A DNA stretch of 64,000 nt from Stachybotrys elegans (lineage: Eukaryota; Ascomycota; Sordariomycetes; Hypocreales; Stachybotryaceae): positions 806,001 to 870,000 of the forward strand of contig JAGPNK010000011.1 of NCBI GenBank assembly GCA_020746835.1. Reading direction: 5' to 3'. A program made the position numbers and the translations under genes. Under the pieces are notes generated by a model that saw only the letters and a program-made list of their open reading frames with translations, made no database searches and was not told where the DNA came from. Positions 43,675-55,422 of the stretch are shown piece after piece; position 1 is the stretch's first letter; every line of letters starts with the position of its first letter.

Positions 43675-45707
43675 TCAACGCAGATTTCCGTTATTGTTCT
43701 CTTCCAAATCCTCATCCCTCAGATAACGCCCAATCAAGTCTGAGAGTTCGTCACTCCCCAAACTTGACATGGTCGTGTGAAAGTCTTGCTCTACATTCTG
43801 ACCATTTCCAGCCTCATGCCATGAATAGTTCAAGATATCCGGGGACTGATCAGTGGCGTTCTCGCCAGGCAGTTGGGTCGGTGCTTCGTTGCCTGGTGTA
43901 GAGTTCGTCAATGCATGGGACGGCGGCAGGCTCATTCCCACGGCTGGAGCTGCATCATGTGTGGCCTGATTGTCAGAGGTCCGACTCCAAGCAGGTGTTG
44001 GAAGCCGGGGGGTGTTGGAACTTGAGGGAGCCACGGCATTTATCGCTTCTTGCTGGGACTGTCGAGCGGTGAGCCTGCTATTCATGAGAAACTGCCGGAT
44101 GACGATTCCAATGAGATCCGTCAGCGCACTGTGATGTAAAACTTCTAGATCTCGTTCTTCGCCCGGCAAGTTCCAGTCTAGGTGGCCTTCCTGGGCCAGC
44201 ACGCTCGAAATCACCTCTTGGCCCGACTCATCCCAGTAATCATGCAGCATGTCGATATGTTCCTCTAGCTGGCCTTCTTGGTAGGCCGTATTCGGACGTT
44301 TCACGTTGGGGAAAATGAGATCCCAAACCGAAAACCACTGAGCTTCCTCAGAGATGCCCGTCTCGACTCTCTGGCTCAGGGCTCCTCGCATATCTTCTGA
44401 GACTCCTTCCCAGTCCGGCCGCTCTCTTTCTAAGCAAGTCCGTTCCCGGGCATGGTTGTCGCGCTGTATTTGATTGGTGAAGATCTCGTAACACGTAGCG
44501 CAATAGTTGTTCGGCTGGCGATGGCTGCGCCATAGATGCTGCTTGACGTCCTTGACTCGGCGAAGAGTGAGATTGAGACACCTCAGGTGGCGCATCTTAT
44601 TTCGTTTGTAATACAAGCAGGCCAACGTTCGACCAGCTCCGTCGAGCTTGCGTCTCTTGACAACATTATTCACAGCCACGGAGAACCTGTCGTTCGAGCT
44701 GCCAGCCTCTGGGGGTACGCTTCGTTTGGCACCTGAGCTACTCGAAGAGCTTGATGGGTTTTGTTCCGCCAGCTCCTGGTGATGGGCTCCAGAGTCCTGA
44801 CCATGGCATTGGATGATGTACATCTGAAAGCCACGAAGCGCTCGAAGAAGGAGTCGCTGACGGCCTTTCAGAAATGGGTGGTTCTTATCCAGTGTCTGGA
44901 TCTCCGTTATGTCGGAAAGGATATCTTCAGTCGCGTCCTTCTCGGAGCAAAGGTCTTTCTCTAGGCTAGTTGCTGTGAATAGACCCTTTCCGGAAGAAGA
45001 ATCCGGGTCAAGTTCCATATCCTGCCCGTCGAATTGCGAATGAAGCGGCATCACATCTGTCCGGCCAAGCAGTGATATTGTTTCCTTGTTGAGATTGATA
45101 GCGAGGCGGTCAATGTTCACGTCGTCCGTGGTCAAGTGAAGAGCAAGGGCTTCCTCGGGTTCGGCCGAATCCAAGGAGCTGGTGATGGTCCCTTGGCCGT
45201 CTCCCGAGCTGGCGATTATAGATGGGTCCGTTTCGGACCCTGTGATGCCTTGCTGCTTCAGAAGCTTCTTGTAGTAGTCGGCAGGTTCCATTTCTGGAAA
45301 GATGGAGTGACTGGAATCTTTCAGCTATTTGATGTTAGCACCAACTGACGAAATGAATATACGGCATACATTACCTGAACAGGCCGCTTCAAGCCTTCAA
45401 GGTCAAGTGTCGGGGCAACGCTGGATACAGTGGGCAAGTCGACATGCTCAGAAATAGCGCCTCCAACGAATGCAAGACTGTCCATCGTCTCGTTGGCAGT
45501 ATTGTTGGAATCCATACCAGTCCGAGACGCATCGCTGAAGTCCGGATTTTCTTTGTCCTCTATACCCTGATAGCTACCGACTTCGGCCTGCATCGAGGTC
45601 GTGCGACTTTCTGTCTCGGAACTGTCCAAATAGTAATGTGTGTTATGTGATTGCCGCAGGTCCGGAAATAGCCAGCCGAAGAGGCGACCTCTGTTGCGAA
45701 ACAACAT
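43675..45707 (-). CDS. C2H2-like zinc finger protein (fungal type)
   Basis: Minus-strand exons 45707-45375 and 45324-43675 (51-base GT...TAG intron, phase 0) give 660 residues. The ATG at 45707 opens exon 1; an internal ATG at 45291 would drop 122 residues. The N-terminal half is acidic and Ser/Thr-rich, probably disordered, with a run of seven Ser. At about residues 345-405 lies a fungal finger region: ACLYYKRNK, then RCLNLTLRRVKDVKQHLWRSH, then CATCYEIFTNQIQRDNHARERTC, giving spaced Cys and His ligands. This matches a group of fungal proteins whose first finger has a degenerate cysteine pattern. The C-terminal 250 residues are polar and hold no known domain. A nuclear, possibly DNA-binding role is inferred. 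Confidence 0.88.
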
Positions 45708-48044
45708 TGATGTCGTCTCGGGGTTTGTCTAGACTTATAGAAAAACGGTGCACGGATCGCTCTGCTTCGTTCGCAATGGCAGTCTCTTGAAGTTGTTAGA
45801 TTTGCGGCACAGGTGCATATCAACGTCTGCGGGCGAGGGCACAGTTGTGCCCACGGGTCAGCACTGTAAGCGCCATACCCAAGGTAACAAGGCAGGGGTC
45901 TGCCTCCCCTTAGGTGATGGCCTACTACTCCGGTGCCACCTTCCAGCATGACCTATCACATTAGAATGTTATGGGGTGTGTCGTATGCTTGAACTGGAAG
46001 CAGACGTTATCAGGCTTGCGCGGCGATCTTCTATGAGGACGAGATATCAAAACGGGAGAGTATCAAGAAGCATTATTGTAGCTCTAGGGTTACATTGCCG
46101 CTTCCCGATCCAGATTAATCTAAGATCATTATTTTGAAGAATTGGAAGCAGGCAATTGAAGGACCTGATCCATCCCCTCTGTCAAAAGCTGCGGCCTGCC
46201 GCATGGGCTTCAAGCTCACAAATAAATGAGTTACGCAATAACACGATAGTGTACATATTGAGGATTATCCCTCAAATCGATAAAGCACCCCGCGCCCCTA
46301 AGCCACCTTTTATGCATTCACATTTGCGTTCTATTGGGACATTCAATCAAGGACGCCGAGGTTTCACTAAGAAGGACATGTAGTAAGCGGTGTGCATGAT
46401 GGCTCGCTAAATGTCTGCTTACAGATTTCGGGAAGCAACTCGAAGCGTTTCAACAATATCCCGTTCCGTAGGCCTGAGGCGGTAGAAAGGCGCCATGAAC
46501 ATGGCACAATTGTGCTTTACGTGTTTGTAGGAGCAAACTTTAGCACATCTGAGCCCTGCAATCTTGGAGACGTATGATCAATATTTGCGAAATCTCCAAA
46601 ATGTGATAGGGCTTCAAGGCAGTTCCCAGCTATTCTGGCAAGCGGCATGGCGTCATGAGCCTCAGCATGGTGATACATAATAATAATTTCCACAGAAACA
46701 TACCAAAATTGCTAATAAATACTGGCATTATTGTGCAGGAAGCTGGGAATGATGGCTAACATGTGGGTGCTAGGATTGGGCAGTTGGCACAGATTCTCTG
46801 CATTTGACTTGATACGACGTCCATAACTCTAAGCGATCATTTAATGATCTTGCTGGCGTTGGTTAGTATCTTCATGAAGCAAGTGCAGAAAGTACTGTCA
46901 TTACCGGAGTAACAAACAATCGGAATGAGGTGGAGAGCGAAGTGGCGGAAGTGTAAGCATATCCGCCTCTGACGACTCTTCCACATTGCTTTGCAGTATT
47001 GCTACCACCGCCTTCTTCTCACAATGGTATCAATTATTGGGTTCTTGGCATGAGGTTTGTATAGACACCGATCGCTGTTCTTCTACACCATCTTGGATAA
47101 CAGAAGTATGATGCGCTGCGCCAACCTTGACCACTTCGTTCGCCGAAGCCTTCTCCTCTGATCGATCCACAGGGCAGAGGCCTTCTTGGACGCCCGATGC
47201 CACGGTGGCATCATCGCGGAAGCTTCTGACTAACTGTGGTATATGGCTGGGAACTCCTTGACATCACCATCACCACAATCAAAACCCTCACGCTTTTCTC
47301 CGTTCAATTTTCTTGCCAAAAATCATCTAATCTGATATCGCCTTTAACTTCAGAGGCACCCTGCTCGAAGTCGCTGGTCTGTATCCCATTTACGCACACA
47401 ATCGAGAAATCTCACATCTTATGATATGCCACCTTGCTTCACCTCTCCGTCTCCAGCTGCGACGTTGACTTTCTGTCCTAACCATTCCTATTACCAATAG
47501 CATAATCGCTCTCACGCTAAGATGCTGAGGAGGTTGACAATGTGCGCCCCAAGTTGGATGAACGGGCGTTTCGGAACTTTTACGATCACAAGCATCTGAG
47601 AAATGCCCCTGAACTCGGTTAATGGTTAGCCTTTGAATCAGCATCAGGAGCAACAGAGATCTATCAACAAAAATGACCTAGTTTTCTTGATGCCTCTAGT
47701 TATTAATTGGTGGCCCTTCGTGTTTATCGGATACTCTTTATTTCTATCAAGCTGCCAAGGAAGTGTAGAAATACAGACGCGGAGCTCAACTTTCTGATAT
47801 GCATCCCAAAATTGCCAGACTCTTCAACAATGAGCCAGCTTACAAATAAAGCATCTTCCATTTATCTTTTACATACAGTTCTGGATGGCCAGTACATGCA
47901 TCTACATCACAGTATATCCCAGCCTTTACACTTGTCATACATAAGTCATCCGACTCGTCACAATATCAAAATTCCCCACACCACACTCTAACATGTGACG
48001 CCTACTCCGTACCTTCAGCCGCCAGCGCAGAAATAGGAGGCGCC
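45708..48044. other. 2.3-kb gene-free stretch
   Basis: Somewhat AT-rich. Frames of 60-130 codons occur but none has motifs or plausible exon partners. No tRNA or repeat seen. Confidence 0.45.
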
Positions 48045-48431
48045 CTAGTCCACTGGATGCTTAGCGAAGGGGGATCCACGTGTTAGTAAATCGTGGTAGA
48101 TCCAGACAAGCTTTGCGGTGGACGTAATTAGGGGTTTCATTACCCGTAGACCTTTCCCCGCAACGTCGATGAAGCGATGCTCTCCTGCTTCTAGCGCAAC
48201 CCCCCAGCAGGGGTCAGGGGTAATGTCTTCCTCGTATCCAACGTCCGTGTCCAGCTGGAGGCAATGGGCCGGCGCCAAATGGTCTAGACCATCGTGCCGA
48301 AGGGCCGTAGCACACCACTCATTGGTCGGGCGGTTCCTGTACAGGAGCAGCCTAGCCAGCGTGCTGCGCACCCAGTGGCTTGACTCGAGCCAGGCATAAT
48401 ATTGAACCCGTAATCTCAGTTGGGGGGGTAC
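48045..48431 (-). pseudogene. Orphan open frame, probably a gene fragment
   Basis: The minus strand is open for 129 codons from just after a CCTAG (possible acceptor) at 48432-48436 to a TAG at 48045-48047. The composition is protein-like and not repetitive: YYAWLESSHW, TNEWCATALRHDG, HLAPAHCLQLDTD, GVALEAGEHRFIDVAGKG, LVWIYHDLLTRGSPF. There is no in-frame ATG near the front, and only about 160 bases remain before the divergent tyrosinase start, so upstream exons have no room unless they overlap that gene. It is most likely the 3' remnant of a deleted gene. I do not recognise the family. Confidence 0.35.
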
Positions 48432-48591
48432 CTAGGCAGGCGAGATGAGCGACGCAGTACGTAAGTGGAATGACGAGTTTTTAGTAACGAACAGGCCATG
48501 TCATGGGCTTAGCCGGTCGTGGATTTGCTCTTAAGATGCTGAGGGGACCCTGCGAGAGCTGCTCCTCAGCCGCGCTTGATTGTTTCCAACC

Positions 48592-50631
48592 ATGCTGCGA
48601 CTGCCACTCCTTTTCTGGGCCCTGTGCGCCCTTAGCACTCTCGTTACAGCACAAACAAATTATCCCATCACAGGCATCAAGGTGGCCAAAGGAAGCGAGG
48701 TCCCGCTGCGCAGAAGTATCAACGCTTTCTCAGTCGCTGGAGGACCCCAATGGTGCGTCACATCGTAAACGTAGCTTTCGCGGTAACCATTCCTGGTCGC
48801 TGACGCATAGTAGGGATCTCTACCTTCGAGCGCTGGCGGACCTGTATTCACAGGATGCCAAGAGCCAACTCTCCTTCTTCCAGGTTGCTGGTACGACACC
48901 TCCTAGTCCTCTTCATCATCTCTAGAACAGCCAGGTTCTAACGCCTTTAAGGAATCCACGGCAGGCCCTATATCGAGTGGAACGGCGCTGGCAAGAGAAC
49001 GTCGGACGGATGGCTGGGATACTGCCCCCACGGTGTAAGCGATTCGGCCGACCGCAGGCAGGACAAGGTGATGTTAACGCACGCATAGGAGAACCTTTTC
49101 CTCACATGGCATCGACCATACGTTATGCTCTTCGAGGTATGATGATGCTTTCGCTTTACGATTCGACGCCTTCAGCTACTAAATTTATTCAGCAACGGCT
49201 TGTCGACACCGCCGTTAGACTCGCCAATCAGTACCCATCCAAGTACCGAGCTCAATACGTCAAGGCGGCTCAGACTCTTCGCGCGCCTTTCTGGGACTGG
49301 GGAACCGGCTCTTTTGTGCCTCCGGCTACTGTGCCCGCAAAGATGAAGGTCAAGGTCCCCAACGGCAACGAGCTCAAGACAATCGAGATCGATAACCCGC
49401 TCCGCACCTATCGCTTCCCAAAGAGCGCGCTGAACGGCGAGTTCGGCGGGTTCAGCAAGACGTCCCAGATCAACAGATGCCCTAGCCCGCAGAGCTACCC
49501 CAACTCGGCCAACCAGGCTATAGCGAAACGTCCCTACAAGCAGTGGATAGTAAGTCACCTCTCTCATAAGGGTTAGGCTATTCAGGCCCTGTGGCTAATT
49601 GTAACAGTACGATCTCTTCACCAGGGCGCAGAACTTTAACCAGTTCGCCTCGACCAGCAGCTCTGGCGCCAGTCTGGAGATGATACACAACGCCATTCAC
49701 TGGGATGGTGCGTGTGGCGGCCAGTTCCTTGATGCCGATTACTCTGCCTTTGATCCTCTCTTGTATGTGGTGCCTGCAGGGTCAATCTGGAAAGACAGCC
49801 ACTAATCTACCAAGTATGCTACATCACACCAATGTCGACCGGCTCTGGGCCTACTGGCAGTTCATAAAGCCACAACAGTCCAGTTTCACCGGATCCTATT
49901 CAGGAGGATCCCGTTTCTCAACGCCGAGTCGAACATCGATAGGTCCCCAGAGTCCCCTGAAGCCTTTCTTCGCCGCGCCTGGAAAATTCCACACTTCCGA
50001 ATCTGTCAAGAGCATCAAGAACTTTGGCTACACGTACGAGGGTCTTGAATACTGGAAGAAGTCGGATCAGCAGATGCAGAAGGACGCCATCGCCCTGATC
50101 AACCGACTGTACGCCCCGAAGTCATCCGGAAAGCGCAAGCGAAGCGACGAGCCCGACACACGTTACTTTGCTCAGCTAAAGGTTGACGTCGAGCAGCTTG
50201 ATCGCCCGTGCTCCATCGACATTTACACAAACACCACGAGCGTTGGAAGCTTCATTGTTCTTAAGCAGCCTGCCACAGGTTTCTTCAATGGAGAATTCAC
50301 GCTCGATAAAGTCGCAAATCCCGTGGAAGCCAAAGTTGGAGAAGCTGATCAGGTCGTTGATGACATTTTGTCCAGCTTGCGAGTTGAGATTACCAAGGTA
50401 TGTCCATCTGCCGTAGCTCCTTGATGCCAGTAGCTAACTACCTCTTTTTAGCATGACGGCACCGTGATCCCCCTCGACTCAGTCACCAGCTTAAAGATGA
50501 AGATTGAGAACAGCAAGGTTATCCCTCCAAGCACTGTCACGGAGCTTCCTGAGTTTGTAGACACAGAGCTACACGTGGTACTGAATGAGGACATTGTGGG
50601 CGTGGATGTTGGTGTCAGTATTGGCGCTTAG
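48592..50631 (+). CDS. Secreted tyrosinase (type-3 copper monophenol monooxygenase)
   Basis: Oxidises phenols to o-quinones, as in melanin formation or defence. Eight exons: 48592-48752, 48814-48890, 48952-49034, 49089-49136, 49193-49549, 49608-49762, 49815-50397 and 50452-50631, giving 547 residues with all phases consistent. Residues 1-20 are a signal peptide. Copper A ligands: His82 (GIHGRPY), His106 (YCPHG) and His115 (TWHRPY); Cys104 is placed for the Cys-His thioether bond known in fungal enzymes. Copper B: His269 and His273 (HNAIHWD) and the HH pair 297-298 (FMLHHTNVDRLW). A KRKRSDE stretch near the end of the catalytic part may be a processing site for release of the C-terminal domain that shields the active site in proenzymes. 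Confidence 0.95.
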
Positions 50632-51234
50632 GAATAAAGCAGGCATTGCAGAGTACAAGGATTTAATATTAATAACCTTCATTTCGTTTACACAACCCCA
50701 ACCTTGGGGGTCGATGCAATGCGTAGTTTATCCACATCTCTAATGTCATTGCAACGAGGCAGCGGATCGGGGAATCCTACACTGTAGAGGAGGAACAGGT
50801 ATCTACCTGTTGTACAAGCCTCTCCGCCATGATGCTGAGTTAAAAGCGTCAATGATTCAGCGACGGGCAGAAACTCGTCTCTTGCCCCTTTAAACCACCG
50901 ATGCTGAGGTGTGCAGTTCCGACTCAGGCTGTTGTATTGCAGATCGGTTGGAATAACCTGCATTACAGCAACAATAGAGTATGTGATAAGGTGTTTCCAC
51001 GGTTTTCTCGACGACATGAAACGAGTTTCTTTATCTACAGGAGTGACTTGTCGAATAGGCTGACCATATTAAAATGTGAGAGCATGCACTCAATATCATA
51101 GCTAGGAATCACATTGTTGCACTGACATGTGTTATATATCTTCTAGCTGTAACTTTCCAAAAGCTTTCCCACCTACATGCCTCCTCTCTTAGCAGTTCGA
51201 TTCAATGGTGCAATTACAGACTCGTCGGTGTTCC
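50632..51234. other. Short intergenic region
   Basis: Convergent 3' flanks of the tyrosinase and the next gene. No supported gene. Confidence 0.55.
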
Positions 51235-53195
51235 CTAAGACCCGTGTTCCACAGTGACAATATCGCAACGGGTTAAGCCGGTTAGCTTGGCTGCACTCTT
51301 CGCCAACCTCTCATAGCGCCTCACAAACTTCTGGAGACTGACTGTGATATCGCTCTCTTCATAACAGCGTTTGCCTAGCCTGTCGCCATCCACACCGAGC
51401 CCTTCAAAAACCTTGATCCGCTCATGGACACCCAAGTCTTGAAGATCGACATTGAGGGCATCACGACAAAAGATTATGGCCAGAGCGGCTCGCGTGTCGT
51501 TCAATGAATCGCCCAGAGCTTCCAGGTTCTCCTTGACTGGTGGGAAGGGGAAACGTTAGATATATGATTGAAGACAGGAACACCAAACGGTGCAGCGGGA
51601 CGGAGACTCACAGTGTACAGTAACTATGTTCTCATGGCGTATGTCAATGATTCGCTGCCGAGTGAAGGCGGTGACTAAACCGAAGCCGACGCCGAAACAC
51701 GCAGCCACAGCAGCAATACTCGCTGGAACTTTTCCATGGGCTCCAATCGGGATCATGCCTCCGGCTCCGGTTCCGGCTCCTAAGACTGTTGCAAGCATTC
51801 CCGCGCCCTGCGCCATTTCGTGATTGGCAAGAGTGCTCTCCATCTCATGGAGTCGGTCCTTCAGCTGTGGCTGGAGCTGTTGACGGTAATGCGTAAACGC
51901 TAGGCTTTCAGCGTGCAATTCCAAAATTGCTTCATACACCATCTGTGGGGTGTAATCTGCCAACACACCATTTGCTTCAGTATCCTATCCGGGAAGTCCG
52001 CAATAAGGGAAAGAAAATGACCGAGGTGACGTATAGGACGAGATAGAAGGAGCAAGACAACACATGGGAAGCGGGGGCAAAGTGGCAAATAGCGAGGAGT
52101 GGGAGGAACCGTTTGTGACATACCGCTGTGTCCCTGAATCGCCTTGATGTTTTCAACAACCCCACCCATCTTTCTCTCCAAAGCACTGTACAAGGTCAGA
52201 CTCTCCTCCCATGTCATGCCGAGCGCCGACTGTTCGGATGCGACTGCCTTGGCACTTTTCGACGCCACCCAATGGTCTCGTACCTGAGGTCCATCAGCAT
52301 CTCAAGAAGGAGGTATTGGAGGAAGTTGACGATTACCCGGTCGACAACAGCGATAAGCAGCGATGCTTTGGCGACGGCTGTTTTGATGTTGAACAAGGCC
52401 TCAGCATGAGCCTCGGACAGGAAGCTCAGGTCGTAATTTCGGTCCGCCGTGATTTGGCTGAAGAGTGTGAGGAGCTCGAGGATCTGGGGCATAGTTGCGT
52501 GTCCAGCCGATACCCTTAGACGTCAATATTGATACCTCGATGGTTGGCAGCCAGGTGGCCGGGCCTAACGTACAGGAGGGACAAGTGGCTAACATTGATT
52601 GAGGTGGGCATTAGGATGGTCTCGACTTTTATCGGCAGTCTGCTGAGGAAAGTGACATGAGTGTACCTGCTCGGCGAGGGACACTGTGTATTGATGCACG
52701 ACACCTTCATGATCCTCACCGGGTCCTGGGACTCAGAGGTGCTTAAGAAGGGAAGGATGGCTTGCGGCACGGTTTCTTGGAAAAGCTCTCGGACGTCGGA
52801 TTCGGCGCTGCCGTTGGTATCGTGGTATGTACAGTATTTGTGCTCAAAGTCGACCTGGGAGAGGGGGAAATAACGATCGATTAGCCGTGACACTCCAATG
52901 CCAGTACCAAAATTCCTCCCTCCGATGAAAGAGTGGCCAAGAAGGAGGGTGTTCTACTTACCTCGACGGGGACGAAGTAGTCACGTCTAGCCCGGCCTTC
53001 TGGCTCAAGAATCGCAACGTCGTGGACGTCCCAATTGGCGAGCTTCAAGTCAGCAAAGTGGCGTGCAAGGAGGCGGTTCATCTTCTTTGATCTGCCAAGT
53101 CGGCAGAAATGCCATAATTGCAGCCGCACGACGAGCCTGTCCTTGCTGGCTAGTGGTAAGGTGGCAGCGTCGCAGCTAGGTCCTCTGTCGTCCAT
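51235..53195 (-). CDS. Uncharacterised six-exon protein with a Gly/Ala-rich hydrophobic segment
   Basis: My minus-strand model: 53195-52962, 52854-52594, 52483-52337, 52283-52124, 51956-51612 and 51536-51235, 482 residues, with every junction in phase. Introns of 107, 110, 53, 167 and 75 bases include some longer than its neighbours', so details may be wrong, especially the second and fourth. The N-terminal ~170 residues look globular; the middle is helical (ILELLTLFSQ, EALFNIKTAVAKASLLIAVVDR, LYSALERKMGGVVENIKAIQG), probably with coiled-coil character. Then comes a Gly/Ala-rich hydrophobic stretch (GMLATVLGAGTGAGGMIP, then IAAVAACFGVGFGLVTAF), which could cross or insert into a membrane. The end is helical. 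I do not recognise a family. Confidence 0.65.
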
Positions 53196-54306
53196 GGCCA
53201 GAGATGGAAGTGGAAGAGTGAGAGGAGGTGATGCTGATCTTTTCGCTCTTCCTTTTGGTTATCGTGCAAGATGCTCACACGTCGAGGACTTGAGGACGGC
53301 GGTGCAAGAAAAGAATGTGGGATTGCGGTGGTAACGCACCAGCTCGCCTGGGTGGTCTTCGCGCGGCTCTCTGCATAGGTCGGCCTTTTTCCCAATACCA
53401 TGATGAGTCTTTGCCAGCCAAGCCAGTGTGCAAGGCTACCTGCTTTGTATTACAGGCACCATGGCGCTTCCGAGCATTACCAGCTGTTGGCTATACCAGC
53501 CAACGCTCCCCTGCTTGGTGAGGCGGTGGGCTGTGTTGTCTATCGGAAAGCGGTCGATCAACAATTTGGGCATATGCTGTGGCACTGTGGCGTGGTATAG
53601 ACAGTGTTGATGACCATTCCCGAGCTGAGCATCGGGGGCTGGGGGAGAGTATCAGCTGGCACAACGCATGCAACTTGGCCAGATGCCGTAACGCCGTGAT
53701 GCACTAATTCTGCTGACGGGATGGCGGTATGGTCATAGCCCGTCTGGTGCACGGAAGAAGCACCTACCAGGTTCGTCGTCTTGCAGAAGGTATCCTCGTG
53801 CTTGATCAGTGCTTATTGTACTGGCGGTGCTCGAGGGCGGGCGAGGCCACTTAACGACTGGATGCATTCCAGGAGTCTTCAGTGGTTCCTTGGCGTTGTA
53901 GGTACGAGTACCTACATACCTACTTACCTGCAAGTGCCAAGTACCTGTACGGCCAATTGTGTATCCGTATGTATGTATATGCAAAGCTGGCCTTTGTCAT
54001 CTCTGCATCCGACGACGGTGACCATGGCCTACCTCTTGAGTGTGTACCAGTGTGTACCCGTACCACAGGTGGGGGAAGTACAGGACACCGCAACACTCGT
54101 GCCTAACGTGTAACGTCAACAAGAGCAGCGAGGTGCGCCTGATTTGTGGTGATCTCTAGACTCTTGGTTACACGGTCAAGTCAACACTTTTCCACCTCCC
54201 AACGCGCCCTGGGTAAAGGAAGTTTTACGGCCACGCAAGTCGCCGAGGCATTACCACGACCAGAATAGCCCTCCCCTTCATCCCCGTACGCCCCTCCGGC
54301 CTGGCG
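53196..54306. other. Intergenic region between divergent genes
   Basis: Shared upstream region of two divergent genes. Contains scattered TACCT repeats near 53909-53949. No supported gene. Confidence 0.5.
53909..53949. repeat. Imperfect TACCT/TACCTAC repeats
   Basis: Four or five TACCT units spaced by 2-15 bases, a simple repeat seen in intergenic DNA of many Hypocreales. Confidence 0.5.
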
Positions 54307-55271
54307 ATGGCCGCGCAAGACAATGTCTACCCGCCAGGGACCGCGTCGGTCATCCTGGGCTTCATTTTCGGGGATCCCAACTACGATTCTCGCGCCCCGC
54401 CGCTAGACGCTGCCAGCAATCTTGACGAAGAATCTACTTGGGACGAGTTTGACATGAGGAAGCACTCGGTCATAGATCACATGGATCAATACTTTGAGCA
54501 TCTAGCTCCCGCTCCCCAGGAAGAGACCGACGCAGTCATGGAACTACCAGGGAAGCGGCAAGGTAAGACCTCCAGAGCAGGTCAAAATAGCAGCGGTACA
54601 TGACCTAACCACAGCTTAACTCAGGGCTCGACGATGCCGAGGATGAATGCCCTCCCAAGGAGGGGTGGCGCTCCAGAGCCGAGATGAAGAGGGCCCTCCG
54701 GGACGTGCGCGCCATGGACTTCCTCCTGAGCCACCTAGTCAACCTTGATAGAAGCGAGGGAAAAGCTCCTGTCTATTTCGACGCCATGATGAGGTGGTAA
54801 GTGGCCCCCGTTACCCTTCCCAGCTATCGTGGCCAAGCGACGCTGCGCTCAGTGACTGACTGGCTGTATAGGTCCGCCTTGTTCTCGGGCACCTGCTGCC
54901 TTGCGGCTCTTGGGAGATTCTGGACATCTCTTGAGATCGACGGTCAATATTTGGGGTTTCAGCTTGTCCCTCTGCTTCCTGGCAACTCTCGACTTGCACT
55001 GGTCTTGAAGGCTAGTGGCGTGGCTGTGGCTGCTACCGCCTTTTGTGGTCTCGGAGTCTCGATATATCGCTGGTCACTTGCACGCATTCGTAGCCTTACC
55101 CTTAATGGCTGCCGACGCCATGTAGCAGGGGTAAAGGCGCGTTGGGAGGCAGGCATCGTCAACAAAGGTGATCGCCACCCATTCCGAGGCTTCTGGTTCG
55201 CCATCCTGTACAGACACATACGCCGGAGATGTTATTCACATTTATATTGGGATCCCCTCGACCTGGAATGA
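54307..55271 (+). CDS. Uncharacterised protein with two C-terminal membrane helices
   Basis: Exons 54307-54562, 54625-54796 and 54872-55271 give 275 residues; both introns (62 and 75 bases) fit in phase (GKRQG|LDDAED and MMRW|SALFSG junctions). The first ~140 residues are acidic and hydrophilic, with short helical stretches such as EMKRALRDVRAMDFLLSHL. Two hydrophobic segments follow: ALFSGTCCLAALGRFW (about 145-160) and LALVLKASGVAVAATAFCGLG (about 180-200), then a basic C-terminus. This is a tail-anchored or hairpin membrane layout. No known family or motif recognised. The intron fits and continuous frame support a real gene. Confidence 0.7.
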
Positions 55272-55422
55272 ACCTGATGCGCACTTGCGCAGTAGGTGGA
55301 CTGTTTGTATATCAAGTAATGTTTTATTGTCTGTCATCTATAGCAGTATCCCATACCAAATACATCATGCATTTGCATGTCCATGTTGCCTGACTCTCCC
55401 ATGCCATGTTGCCACAACTCAC

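Noticed and set aside
52648..52671. A possible 24-base intron in the six-exon unknown gene
   Set aside because: Far below the usual minimum intron size, and the frame is open without splicing.
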